Positions 55,917 through 64,000 of a stretch of DNA of 64,000 nucleotides are shown one piece after another. The DNA is from Pelomonas sp963422775. GTDB taxonomy: Bacteria > Pseudomonadota > Gammaproteobacteria > Burkholderiales > Burkholderiaceae_C. The DNA is taken from NCBI GenBank assembly GCA_963422775.4, contig CAUJSJ030000019.1, forward strand, positions 1-64,000. Direction: 5' to 3'. The notes under the pieces were generated by a model that made no database searches, was not told where the DNA came from, and saw only the letters and a program-made list of their open reading frames with translations. The position numbers and the translations under genes are program-made. Position 1 is the stretch's first letter. Every line of letters starts with the position of its first letter.

Positions 55917-57274
55917 CGACCCTCATCGCCTTCCTCGCTGCGCTGGCGCTGCTGATCGCCGTCCATGAATGGGGCCACTACCGCGTCGCGCGGGCCTGCG
56001 GCGTCAAGGTGCTGCGTTTCTCCATCGGCTTTGGCCGCGTGCTCTGGCGCCGTGTCGGCCGGGACGGCACCGAGTTCACGCTGAGTGCGTTGCCGCTGGG
56101 CGGCTATGTGCGCATGCTGGACGAGCGTGACGGCCCGGTGCCCCCCGCCGAGCGCGAGCAGGCCTTCAACCAGCGCCCGCTGCGCCAGCGCGCGGCCATC
56201 GTCGCGGCTGGCCCGGCAGCCAATTGGGCGCTGGCCGTGCTGCTGTTTGCCGTCGTGGCGTGGCTGGGCAGCGAAGTGCCCAAGGCCGTGCTCGGCACGC
56301 CGCCGGCCGGCTCGCTGGCCGAACGCGCCGGGCTGCATGCCGGCGACTGGGTGCGCGCGATGTCGGCCGATGCGCAGCAGTGGCAGGACGTCGACTCCCT
56401 GCCCGAACTGCAATCGGCAGTCGCGCGCGCCCAGGCCCTCGGCGAGCCGTTGCATCTGCAGGTCAGCGGGGCCGAAGGCCATGGCTCGCGCAGCGTTCAT
56501 CTGGAGATGGAGCGGCTGGCCGGCCGCGCGCCGGATGCCAAGCTGTTCAACGACATCGGCCTGGCACCCCTGGCCGAACCGCTGATCCGGCAGGTTGCTG
56601 CTGGCGGCCCCGGTGCAGCTGCCGGCCTGCTGGCCGGGGACCGTGTGCTGTCCATCGACGGCCAGGCCGTGTCAGACGCCGGGTTTCTGCGCGATGCCAT
56701 CCGCCGTGCCCGCGATGGCGAGCAGCCGCGCACGATGGCCTGGCGCGTCGAACGCGGTGGCCAGATCGTCGAACTGAACCCGACGCCGCGGCTGGTCGAC
56801 GACGGTGGTCAGCGCATCGCCCGGCTCGAGATCGGCGTGGGCTCGCCGCCCGAGCGTGTCTTCGTCAGCTATGGCTTGATCGACGGGCTTTGGCGTGGCT
56901 TCGAACAGAGCTGGGACATGGCCGCAACGACCGTGCGGCTGCTCGGCCGCATGCTGATTGGTGAAGCTTCGGTAAAGAACCTGAGCGGGCCCCTCACCAT
57001 CGCCGACTACGCCGGCCAGTCCGCCCAGGCGGGCCTGTCCCCGTATCTGGACTTCCTCGCCAAGATTTCTCTGAGCCTGGCCGTTCTGAACCTGCTGCCG
57101 CTGCCCATGCTTGATGGCGGGCACCTCATGTATCATCTTTTCGAGGGTTTGAGTGGCCGCCCCGTCTCCGAATGGTGGCAACGGCAACTGCAGCGCGCTG
57201 GCGCGCTGATCCTGATGCTGATGATGGCCTTGGCCCTTTCCAACGACGTCGCCCGTTTCGCGGGTTGGCACTGA
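55913..57274 (+). CDS. rseP: Site-2 zinc metalloprotease RseP
   Basis: 453-residue inner-membrane intramembrane protease that cleaves anti-sigma-E RseA and remnant signal peptides. HEWGH zinc site in the first helix (about 18-22), tandem PDZ region (about 115-290), C-terminal LLPLPMLDGGHL. ATG 55913 overlaps the dxr stop. Upstream of bamA. Confidence 0.96.
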   Translation: MTTLIAFLAALALLIAVHEWGHYRVARACGVKVLRFSIGFGRVLWRRVGRDGTEFTLSALPLGGYVRMLDERDGPVPPAEREQAFNQRPLRQRAAIVAAGPAANWALAVLLFAVVAWLGSEVPKAVLGTPPAGSLAERAGLHAGDWVRAMSADAQQWQDVDSLPELQSAVARAQALGEPLHLQVSGAEGHGSRSVHLEMERLAGRAPDAKLFNDIGLAPLAEPLIRQVAAGGPGAAAGLLAGDRVLSIDGQAVSDAGFLRDAIRRARDGEQPRTMAWRVERGGQIVELNPTPRLVDDGGQRIARLEIGVGSPPERVFVSYGLIDGLWRGFEQSWDMAATTVRLLGRMLIGEASVKNLSGPLTIADYAGQSAQAGLSPYLDFLAKISLSLAVLNLLPLPMLDGGHLMYHLFEGLSGRPVSEWWQRQLQRAGALILMLMMALALSNDVARFAGWH

Positions 57275-57289
57275 CACTCCCCGGTTCCC

Positions 57290-59617
57290 ATGTCCTTTTC
57301 TTTCAGTTCGGGAGCGAAGCGTCGCCCCTTCCGCCTCGGCTTGCTGGCTCTGGCTGTCACGGGGATGTTCCAGTCGGGGCTAGCCTGGGCGGTCGATCCC
57401 TTCGTGCTCAAGGACATCCGTGTCGAGGGCCTGCAGCGTACCGACCCGGGTACCGTGTTCGCGTCGCTGCCCTTCCGCATCGGTGACACCTACAACGATG
57501 AAAAGGGCGCCGCTGCGCTGCGCGCGCTGTTCGCCACGGGCCTGTTCAAGGACGTGCGCATCAGCATCGATGGCAATGCCGTCGTCGTCATCATTGACGA
57601 GCGCCCCATCATCGCCAATGTGAACTTCGTCGGCCTGAAGGAGTTCGACACCGAGGCGCTGACCAAGTCGCTGAAGGACGTTGGCATCGGCGAAGGCAAG
57701 CCCTTCGACAAGGCGCTGGCCGACCGCGCCGAGCAGGAACTCAAGCGCCAATACCTGACCCGCAGTCTCTACGGCGCCGAAGTCACGACGACGATCACCC
57801 CCATCGAGCGCAACCGCGTCAACGTCAGCTTCAACGTCGCCGAGGGCGAGCCGGCCAAGATCGCCGAGATCCGCATCCTGGGCAGCAAGGTCTTCTCCGA
57901 GAGCACGCTCCAAGGCCTGCTGGAACAGACATCGTCCGGCTGGTTGACCTGGTACACCAAGACCGACCGCTACTCGCGCGCCAAGCTGAATGCGGACCTG
58001 GAAACCATCCGCAGCTACTACCTGAACCGCGGCTACCTCGAGTTCAACGTCACCTCCACGCAGGTGACGATCTCGCCGGACAAGCAGAGCATCAGCATCG
58101 CCATCACGGTCAGCGAAGGCCAGCCCTACACGGTCACCGGTGTCAAGCTGGAAGGCGACTACCTCGGCCGCGAGGAAGACTTCAAGCACCTCGTCTACCT
58201 CCAGCCCGGCCAGGCCTACCAGGGTGAGGCCGTCGCGCAGACCACGCGCGCCTTCAGCGACCTGTTCGGCACGTACGGCTACGCCTTCGCGCGCATCGAC
58301 AGCCGGCCCGACATCAACCGCGAGACCGGCCAGGTCGTCGTCACCTTCGTCGCCGAGCCGCAGCGCCGCGTCTACGTTCGCAAGGTCATCCTGTCGGGCA
58401 ACTCGCGCACGCGGGACGAAGTCATCCGCCGCGAGTTCCGCCAGTTCGAGGCGGCCTGGTACGACGGCCAGAAGATCAAGGCGTCGCGTGACCGCGTCGA
58501 GCGCCTGGGCTACTTCAAGGACAAGGAAGTCACCATCGACACCCAGGAGGTGCCGGGTGCGCAGGACCAGGTCGACGTGATCCTCACCGTGGTCGAGCGC
58601 CCCACCGGCGCCATCACGGTCGGTGCGGGCTACTCCAGCCAGACCAAGCTGTCCTTCACCGGCTCCATCCGCCAGGACAACGTCTTCGGCTCGGGCAACT
58701 ACCTCGGTATCGACGTGGCCACCGCCCGCACCGGCCGCCAACTGCAGGTCAGCACGGTGGACCCGTACTTCACCGTCGACGGCGTATCCCGCTCCATCGA
58801 CATGTTCTACCGCACGACCCGCCCGATCAACACGCTGGGCGAGGAGTACCAGTACGTCACCAAGGGCGGCGCGATCCGCTTCGGCGTGCCGTTCTCCGAG
58901 GTCGACACCGTCTTCTTCGGCGTCGGCTACGAGCAGACCAACATCACGACGTCCAAGGGCCTGCCCAACAGCTACTTCCTGTTCGCCAACCAGTTCGGCC
59001 AGCGCAGCAACTCCGTGCCGCTGACCATTGGCTGGCAGCGCGACAGCCGCGACAGCGTCATCTCGCCACTGAAGGGCCGCTACCAGCGCGTCAACGTCGA
59101 GATCAGTGCCATCGGCGATGCTCAATTCGCTCGCGCCAACTTGCAGTACCAGCAGTACTTCGAGATCACGAACAAGATCACGCTGGGCATCAACAGCGAA
59201 CTCGGTTGGGGCGTGGGCCTGGGCGGCAAACCCTACCCGATCTTCAAGAACTTCTACGGTGGCGGCCTGGGCTCGGTGCGCGTGTTCGAAGCCGGCTCGC
59301 TCGGCCCGGTGGACGTGACCGGTTCCTACAGCGGCGGCAGCAAGCGCTTCAACACCAATGCCGAGCTTTACCTGCCGGTGCCGGGCAGCGGCAACGACAA
59401 GAGCTTCCGCATCTTCGGCTTCATGGACGCCGGCAATGTCTGGGGCACGGGCCTGGCCGAGAAGGTCAGTTTCGACACGGTGCGCGTGTCGGCCGGCATC
59501 GGCCTGTCGTGGATCTCGCCAATGGGCCCGCTGCGACTGAGTTACGGCAAACCTATCCGCAAGGAACGCACGGATAGAATCGAGAAATTCCAATTCCAGA
59601 TCGGGACTGCATTCTGA
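57290..59617 (+). CDS. bamA: Outer-membrane protein assembly factor BamA
   Basis: 775-residue Omp85 insertase. Signal peptide about 1-32, five POTRA domains (about 35-430), C-terminal 16-strand barrel ending with Phe (IGTAF). The L6 motif is VRVF (663-666) in GGGLGSVRVFEAGSLGP, where the canonical motif is VRGF/Y, so Gly is replaced by Val. Works with BamB and BamD, both in this window. skp begins on its stop. Confidence 0.97.
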   Translation: MSFSFSSGAKRRPFRLGLLALAVTGMFQSGLAWAVDPFVLKDIRVEGLQRTDPGTVFASLPFRIGDTYNDEKGAAALRALFATGLFKDVRISIDGNAVVVIIDERPIIANVNFVGLKEFDTEALTKSLKDVGIGEGKPFDKALADRAEQELKRQYLTRSLYGAEVTTTITPIERNRVNVSFNVAEGEPAKIAEIRILGSKVFSESTLQGLLEQTSSGWLTWYTKTDRYSRAKLNADLETIRSYYLNRGYLEFNVTSTQVTISPDKQSISIAITVSEGQPYTVTGVKLEGDYLGREEDFKHLVYLQPGQAYQGEAVAQTTRAFSDLFGTYGYAFARIDSRPDINRETGQVVVTFVAEPQRRVYVRKVILSGNSRTRDEVIRREFRQFEAAWYDGQKIKASRDRVERLGYFKDKEVTIDTQEVPGAQDQVDVILTVVERPTGAITVGAGYSSQTKLSFTGSIRQDNVFGSGNYLGIDVATARTGRQLQVSTVDPYFTVDGVSRSIDMFYRTTRPINTLGEEYQYVTKGGAIRFGVPFSEVDTVFFGVGYEQTNITTSKGLPNSYFLFANQFGQRSNSVPLTIGWQRDSRDSVISPLKGRYQRVNVEISAIGDAQFARANLQYQQYFEITNKITLGINSELGWGVGLGGKPYPIFKNFYGGGLGSVRVFEAGSLGPVDVTGSYSGGSKRFNTNAELYLPVPGSGNDKSFRIFGFMDAGNVWGTGLAEKVSFDTVRVSAGIGLSWISPMGPLRLSYGKPIRKERTDRIEKFQFQIGTAF

Positions 59618-60126
59618 TGATGAGCAAGCTCTTGCAATCGGTGGCTCTGGCCGCTGCGATGGTTGTGGCCGCTTCGGCCGTGCAAGCCCAGGAACTGAAG
59701 ATCGGCTACGTCAACAGCGAGCGCGTGCTGCGCGAAGCGAGCCTGGCCAAGACCGCACAGGCCAAACTGGAAGCCGAGTTCGGCAAGCGCGAGAAGGACC
59801 TGCGCGATCTGGAAACCAAGCTGCGCGGCGCCGCCGAGAAGCTGGAGAAGGATGCCCCGACGCTGTCCGAGAACGAGCGCAATCGCCGCCAGCGCGACAT
59901 CGTCGAGCAGGAACGCGATCTGCAGCGCAAGCGCCGCGAATGGCAGGAAGACCTGACCCAGCGCAAGAACGAAGAACTGTCCTCGGTGGTTGAAAAGGCC
60001 AACCGGGTCATCAAGCAGATCTTCGACGCCGAGAAGTACGACCTGATCCTGCAGGACGCGATCCACTTCAGCGCCCGCGTGGACATCACCAAGAAGGTGA
60101 TCGACGCGCTGAACGCGCAGAAGTAA
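59617..60126 (+). CDS. skp: Periplasmic chaperone Skp/OmpH
   Basis: 169-residue periplasmic holdase for unfolded outer-membrane proteins. Signal peptide about 1-25 (MVVAASAVQAQ), then IGYVNSERVLREASLAKTAQAKLEAEFGKREKDL, a long coiled-coil arm. ATG 59617 overlaps the bamA stop. Flows into lpxD. Confidence 0.95.
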   Translation: MMSKLLQSVALAAAMVVAASAVQAQELKIGYVNSERVLREASLAKTAQAKLEAEFGKREKDLRDLETKLRGAAEKLEKDAPTLSENERNRRQRDIVEQERDLQRKRREWQEDLTQRKNEELSSVVEKANRVIKQIFDAEKYDLILQDAIHFSARVDITKKVIDALNAQK

Positions 60127-60139
60127 GTCGCGAGTCGCC

Positions 60140-61183
60140 ATGGGCTCGACACCTGTCGCGCTCTCCGAACTGATCGCCGCCTTGGGCGGCGATTTGCTTG
60201 GTGGGGCCGACATCCGCATCGCGCGCATCGCGCCGCTGGACGAGGCCGACGCCGAGAGCATCAGCTTCCTCGCCAACCCGCGCTACCAGGCCCAGCTCGC
60301 GACGACCGCGGCCGCCTGCGTCATCGTCGCGCCGGCCCTTGCCGAACTCGCGGCCCAACGTGGCCTCTCGGGTGGTGCGGCCATCGTCACGCCCGACCCC
60401 TACCTGTATTTCGCCCGCCTGACGCAGTGGTGGGTCGCGCGCATGCGCAGCGGCGTGGCGAACTCGGGCGTGCACCCGAGCGCTATCGTCTCGCCCGAGG
60501 CCACGCTGGGGCAGGGCGTCGAGGTCGGCCCGCTGGCCGTCATCGAGGCCGGTGCCGTCATCGGCGACCAAGCCAGCATCGGCGCCCATTGCATCGTCGA
60601 GCGCGGCGCCATCGTCGGTGCAGGCACCCGCTTGGCGCCGCGCGTCGTGCTCGGCCACGGCTGCCGCATCGGCGCTCGTGGCCTGGTACACAGCGGCGTC
60701 GTCATCGGCGCCGACGGCTTCGGCTTTGCGCCCAGCAAGGCCGGCTACGTGAAGATCGAGCAGCTCGGCGCGGTGACGATTGGCGACGATGTCGAGATCG
60801 GCGCCAACACCTGCATCGACCGCGGCGCGCTGGCCGACACCGTCATCGAGGACGGCGTGAAGCTGGACAACCTGATCCAGATCGCCCACAACGTGCACAT
60901 CGGCCGCAACACCGCCATGGCCGGCTGCTCGGCTGTTGCCGGCTCCACGCGCATCGGCGCGAACTGCACCATCGGCGGCGCGGCCAACATCATCGGCCAC
61001 CTGACGCTGGTGGACGGGGTGCACATCTCGGCCGCCACCACGGTCACGCGCAGCATCAGCGAGCCCGGCGTCTACAGCGGCCCCCATCCCTTCGAAGAGA
61101 ATTCCAGCTGGCAGAAGAACGCGGCCACGCTGCGCCAGCTCCACACCCTGCGCGACCGCGTGCGCGCGCTGGAGAAGAAATAA
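60140..61183 (+). CDS. lpxD: UDP-3-O-acylglucosamine N-acyltransferase LpxD
   Basis: 347-residue hexapeptide-repeat acyltransferase of lipid A synthesis. N-terminal uridine-binding domain, left-handed beta-helix repeats, catalytic His in IQIAHNVHIGRN, and NTCIDRGALADTVIEDGVKLDN. ATG 60140. The fabZ ATG follows its TAA directly. Confidence 0.97.
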   Translation: MGSTPVALSELIAALGGDLLGGADIRIARIAPLDEADAESISFLANPRYQAQLATTAAACVIVAPALAELAAQRGLSGGAAIVTPDPYLYFARLTQWWVARMRSGVANSGVHPSAIVSPEATLGQGVEVGPLAVIEAGAVIGDQASIGAHCIVERGAIVGAGTRLAPRVVLGHGCRIGARGLVHSGVVIGADGFGFAPSKAGYVKIEQLGAVTIGDDVEIGANTCIDRGALADTVIEDGVKLDNLIQIAHNVHIGRNTAMAGCSAVAGSTRIGANCTIGGAANIIGHLTLVDGVHISAATTVTRSISEPGVYSGPHPFEENSSWQKNAATLRQLHTLRDRVRALEKK

Positions 61184-61672
61184 ATGACCGAACCCACCCC
61201 GACCCCGATTTCGACCGCGCTGCCCACGACGATGGACATCCACGAAATCCTCAAGCGCCTGCCGCACCGTTACCCCATCCTGCTGGTGGACCGCGTGGTC
61301 GAGCTGATCAAGGGCGAGCGCATTCGTGCGATCAAGAACGTCTCGATCAACGAGCCCTTCTTCCTCGGCCACTTCCCGCACCGCCCCGTCATGCCGGGCG
61401 TGCTCGTGCTCGAGGCGCTGGCCCAGGCCGCCACGCTGCTGGCCATCGAGACCGTGGGCATCGTGCTGGACGAGAAGTCGGTCGTCTACTTTGCCGGCAT
61501 CGATGGTGCCCGCTTCAAGCGCCCGGTGGAGCCTGGCGACCAGCTGGTGCTTGAGGTGACGCTGGGCCGCGCCAAGGCTGGCATCTACAAGTTCAGCGCC
61601 CGCGCGTTGGTGGGCCAGCAACTGGCTGCCGAGGCCGAGCTGATGTGCACGATGCGCCGCATCGAGTCATGA
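61184..61672 (+). CDS. fabZ: 3-hydroxyacyl-ACP dehydratase FabZ
   Basis: 162-residue fatty-acid-elongation dehydratase. Catalytic His in FLGHFPHRPVMPGVLVLEALAQ and the paired Glu in the same motif. Residues 1-15 (TEPTPTPISTALPTT) are a poorly conserved extension; Met16 (MDIHEILKRLPHRYP) is the conserved start. Adjacent to lpxD and lpxA. Confidence 0.96.
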   Translation: MTEPTPTPISTALPTTMDIHEILKRLPHRYPILLVDRVVELIKGERIRAIKNVSINEPFFLGHFPHRPVMPGVLVLEALAQAATLLAIETVGIVLDEKSVVYFAGIDGARFKRPVEPGDQLVLEVTLGRAKAGIYKFSARALVGQQLAAEAELMCTMRRIES

Positions 61673-61799
61673 CCCACCCCCGTAGCGCCTTCGGCGCTCC
61701 CCCTCAAGGGGGCGCACCCAGTGGCCTGGCAAAGCCAGTTCCACGGGTGCCGCTGGAGGTGTCGAGCTCGCGCACTGCGCGCGCCTCTCTGGAGCTGGC
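61673..61799. repeat. GC-rich palindromic element between fabZ and lpxA
   Basis: 127 bp. Stems AGCGCC-ttc-GGCGCT, CGC-t-CCCCC...GGGGGCGC, CTGGC-aaa-GCCAG, and CCCAGTGG...CCACGGG. Resembles the element at 53836-53910 and similar Burkholderiales intergenic repeats. No coding potential. The lpxA ribosome site is GGAG 6 nt before its ATG. Confidence 0.7.
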
Positions 61800-62591
61800 A
61801 TGGCTTTGATTCATCCCACAGCGTTGGTTGATCCCTCCGCCGAGCTGGACTCCTCGGTCACGGTCGGTGCCTACACGCTGATCGGCCCGCACGTGAAGAT
61901 CGCGGCCGGCACCAAGGTCGGCCCGCACGTCGTCATCGAAGGCCACACGACCATCGGCCGCGACAACACCTTCTTCCAGTTCAGCTCGATCGGGGCGGCC
62001 AACCAGGACAAGAAGTACGCCGGCGAGCCGACGACGCTGGTCATCGGCGACCGCAACACCGTGCGCGAGTTCTGCACGCTGAACATCGGCACGGTGCAGG
62101 ACCGCGGCGAGACGACCGTCGGCAATGACAACTGGATCATGGCCTACTGCCATCTGGCTCACGACGTCGTCATCGGCAACGAATGCGTGCTGGCCAACAA
62201 TGCCACGCTGGCCGGGCATGTGCAGGTGGGCGACTGGGTCACCATCGGCGGCCTGACCGGCATCCTGCAGCGCATGCGCATCGGCGACCACGCCATGATC
62301 GGCTTCCAGGCCCATGTGGCCCAGGACGTGCCACCCTTCATGACCGTGGACGGCAACCCGCTGGCGGCCCGCGCCGTCAACGTCGTCGGCCTGAAGCGCC
62401 GCGACTTCAGCAGCGAGCGCATCGGCACCATCCGCCAGATGTACAAGCTGCTTTACCGCAGCGGCCACACACTGGATGAGGCCAAGGCCGGCATTGCGGC
62501 GCTGCGCGGCAGCGACGGTGGTGCTGCCGACGGCGACATCGACCTGATGCTGAACTTCCTTGCCGCCTCCACCCGCGGCATCGTCAGATAA
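61800..62591 (+). CDS. lpxA: Acyl-ACP--UDP-N-acetylglucosamine O-acyltransferase LpxA
   Basis: 263-residue hexapeptide-repeat enzyme, first step of lipid A synthesis. IHPTALVDPSAELDSSVTVG start, catalytic His in CHLAHDVVIGNE, and C-terminal helical domain (FSSERIGTIRQMYKLLYRSG). Follows the palindromic element; lpxB starts 3 bp after its stop. Confidence 0.97.
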   Translation: MALIHPTALVDPSAELDSSVTVGAYTLIGPHVKIAAGTKVGPHVVIEGHTTIGRDNTFFQFSSIGAANQDKKYAGEPTTLVIGDRNTVREFCTLNIGTVQDRGETTVGNDNWIMAYCHLAHDVVIGNECVLANNATLAGHVQVGDWVTIGGLTGILQRMRIGDHAMIGFQAHVAQDVPPFMTVDGNPLAARAVNVVGLKRRDFSSERIGTIRQMYKLLYRSGHTLDEAKAGIAALRGSDGGAADGDIDLMLNFLAASTRGIVR

Positions 62592-62594
62592 CGC

Positions 62595-63728
62595 ATGCCA
62601 ACAGCGCCCCGCCTCGGCATGGTGGCCGGCGAGGCCAGCGGCGACCTGCTGGCCGGCCTGCTGCTGCAAGGCCTGCACGCGCGCTGGCCCGGGTTGACGG
62701 CACAAGGCATTGGCGGGCCGAAGATGATCGCGCAGGGCTTCGAGACCTGGTGGCCGCACAGCAAGCTGTCCATCTTCGGCTACGTGGATGCGCTGCTGAA
62801 CATCCGGGAGCTGCTGTCCATCCGCAAGCAGCTCGGCACGCGCCTCATCTCGAACCGTCCCGACGTCTTCATCGGCGTCGACGCGCCCGACTTCAACTTC
62901 GGGCTGGAGACACGCCTGCGCGAGGCCGGCATCAAGACGGTGCACTTCGTCTGCCCGTCCATCTGGGCCTGGCGGCCTGACCGGGTCGTGAAGATCAAGG
63001 CTGCGGCTGACCACGTGCTCTGCCTCTTCCCCTTCGAGCCCGAGATCCTGCACAAGGCCGGTATCGGCGCGACCTACGTGGGCCACCCGCTGGCGGATGC
63101 GATCCCGATGGAGCCGCCGCGTGCGGCTTCCCGCGAGGCGCTGAAGCTGCCCGAGGGCGACACCGTCATCGCGCTGCTGCCCGGCAGCCGCAAGAGCGAG
63201 ATCAACTACATCGCGCCGGCGCTGATCGGCGCCGCCAGGCTGCTGGCCAAGCCGGGGCGCCGCTTCGTCATGCCCGTCGTGCCGGGGCTGCGCGGTCTCG
63301 TCGAGCCTTTGTTAAGGGACGTGGGTGGTGTCGACATCCAGCTCGTCGACGGCCAGTCACACGCCACGCTGGCGGCCTGCGACCTGACGCTGGTGGCCAG
63401 CGGCACGGCCACGCTCGAAGCGGCGCTTTTCAAGCGCCCCATGGTCATCGCCTACCGCATGAATGCGCTGAACTGGTGGCGCATGAAGGGCCGAGGCCTG
63501 CTGCCGTGGGTGGGCCTGCCCAATATCCTGGCGCGTGAGTTCCTCGTGCCCGAGCTGATCCAGCAGGCCTGCACGCCCGACGCGCTGGCGCGCGAGGCCG
63601 AGGCCCTGCTCGCCGACGCCCCGCGCCGCGCGGTGCTGCACGAGCGCTTTGTCCAACTGCATGAGCTGCTGCGGCGAGACACCGCGCAGCGTGCCAGCGA
63701 TGCCATCGCGACGCTCATCCGTGCCTGA
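62595..63728 (+). CDS. lpxB: Lipid-A-disaccharide synthase LpxB
   Basis: 377-residue GT19 glycosyltransferase joining UDP-diacylglucosamine with lipid X. MVAGEASGDLLAGLL at the start, VCPSIWAWRPDRV, and SGTATLEAAL near the C-terminus. The final 8 nt overlap the rnhB GTG. Confidence 0.97.
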   Translation: MPTAPRLGMVAGEASGDLLAGLLLQGLHARWPGLTAQGIGGPKMIAQGFETWWPHSKLSIFGYVDALLNIRELLSIRKQLGTRLISNRPDVFIGVDAPDFNFGLETRLREAGIKTVHFVCPSIWAWRPDRVVKIKAAADHVLCLFPFEPEILHKAGIGATYVGHPLADAIPMEPPRAASREALKLPEGDTVIALLPGSRKSEINYIAPALIGAARLLAKPGRRFVMPVVPGLRGLVEPLLRDVGGVDIQLVDGQSHATLAACDLTLVASGTATLEAALFKRPMVIAYRMNALNWWRMKGRGLLPWVGLPNILAREFLVPELIQQACTPDALAREAEALLADAPRRAVLHERFVQLHELLRRDTAQRASDAIATLIRA

Positions 63729-64000
63729 GCAGGTGTCCCTGGACTGGACACCCATCACCGGCCTCATCGCCGGTGTGGACGAGGCCGGCCGCGGGCCACT
63801 GGCAGGCCCGGTGTTCGCGGCGGCCGTCATCCTTGACGACCTGCAGCCCATCAAGGGCCTGGCCGACTCCAAGGTGCTCACCGCAGCCAAGCGCGCCAGG
63901 CTGTTTGATGAGATCCGCGCCAAGGCGCTGTGCTGCTGCATCGCGCAGGCCAGCACCGAAGAGATCGACCAGATCAACATCCTGCAGGCCACGATGCTGG
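63721..64000 (+). CDS. rnhB: Ribonuclease HII (5' part, cut by window edge)
   Basis: At least 93 residues. RNase HII removes ribonucleotides from DNA. Catalytic motif GVDEAGRGPLAGPVFAA (Asp-Glu pair) is present. GTG 63721 is used, overlapping lpxB by 8 nt; GTG 63733 is an alternative. The gene continues beyond 64000. Confidence 0.95.
   Translation, partial: MPEQVSLDWTPITGLIAGVDEAGRGPLAGPVFAAAVILDDLQPIKGLADSKVLTAAKRARLFDEIRAKALCCCIAQASTEEIDQINILQATML

Overview
The window is a dense, very GC-rich chromosomal segment of a Burkholderiales betaproteobacterium, most likely from the Rubrivivax/Roseateles/Leptothrix side of the order. This is inferred from gene order (ndk-rlmN-pilW-rodZ-ispG-hisS-yfgM-bamB-der-hfq-hflX-hflKC-hisZ-purA, and rpsB-tsf-pyrH-frr-uppS-cdsA-dxr-rseP-bamA-skp-lpxD-fabZ-lpxA-lpxB-rnhB), a PEP-CTERM protein, and intergenic repeats of a style common in that group. 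No 16S gene is present, so the genus is not proven. I see no prophage, insertion sequence or CRISPR array.

Left part, 1-11.9 kb (accessory and environmental genes). A heavy-metal P-type ATPase, cut by the window edge, is divergent from a CadR/PbrR-like MerR regulator across a textbook 19-bp-spacer promoter. Next come a secreted three-domain beta-1,3-glucanase, a membrane protein with a 3' frameshift, a UvrD-like helicase with an unusual P-loop, two tandem paralogous ABC substrate-binding proteins without a transporter, a Cys-rich YkgJ-like protein, a PEP-CTERM surface protein and a 2-oxoglutarate/Fe(II) oxygenase.

12-25 kb. The 2-oxoglutarate dehydrogenase operon (sucA, sucB, a small tautomerase-like isomerase, lpdA) ends in a terminator and is followed by zapE, a secreted coiled-coil protein, a PP2C phosphatase, a YdcH-like protein, a DinG/YoaA helicase, bamD and rluD.

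25-44 kb. scpB-rluB, ndk, rlmN, the pilW-rodZ-ispG-hisS-yfgM-bamB-der run, and hfq-hflX-hflK-hflC-DUF2065-hisZ-purA plus a phosphoribosyltransferase. Many genes overlap by ATGA, so translational coupling is likely.

44-50 kb. A hairpin-rich spacer precedes tRNA-Leu(CAG). The tRNA 3' end is repeated as a perfect 25-nt inverted copy around a bidirectional terminator. Then come rnr, the NAD(P)H-hydrate repair enzyme and a FAD oxidoreductase with a disrupted or leader-coupled start.

50-64 kb. The conserved translation, isoprenoid and outer-membrane-biogenesis cluster runs from rpsB to rnhB. It is punctuated by intergenic hairpins and by two GC-rich REP-like elements. Overall the window is mostly housekeeping. 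The most unusual items are the tRNA-Leu palindrome, the two putative frameshifts, the glucanase architecture, the isomerase inside the OGDH operon, and the BamA VRVF motif. I did not find a convincing new defence or mobile system.
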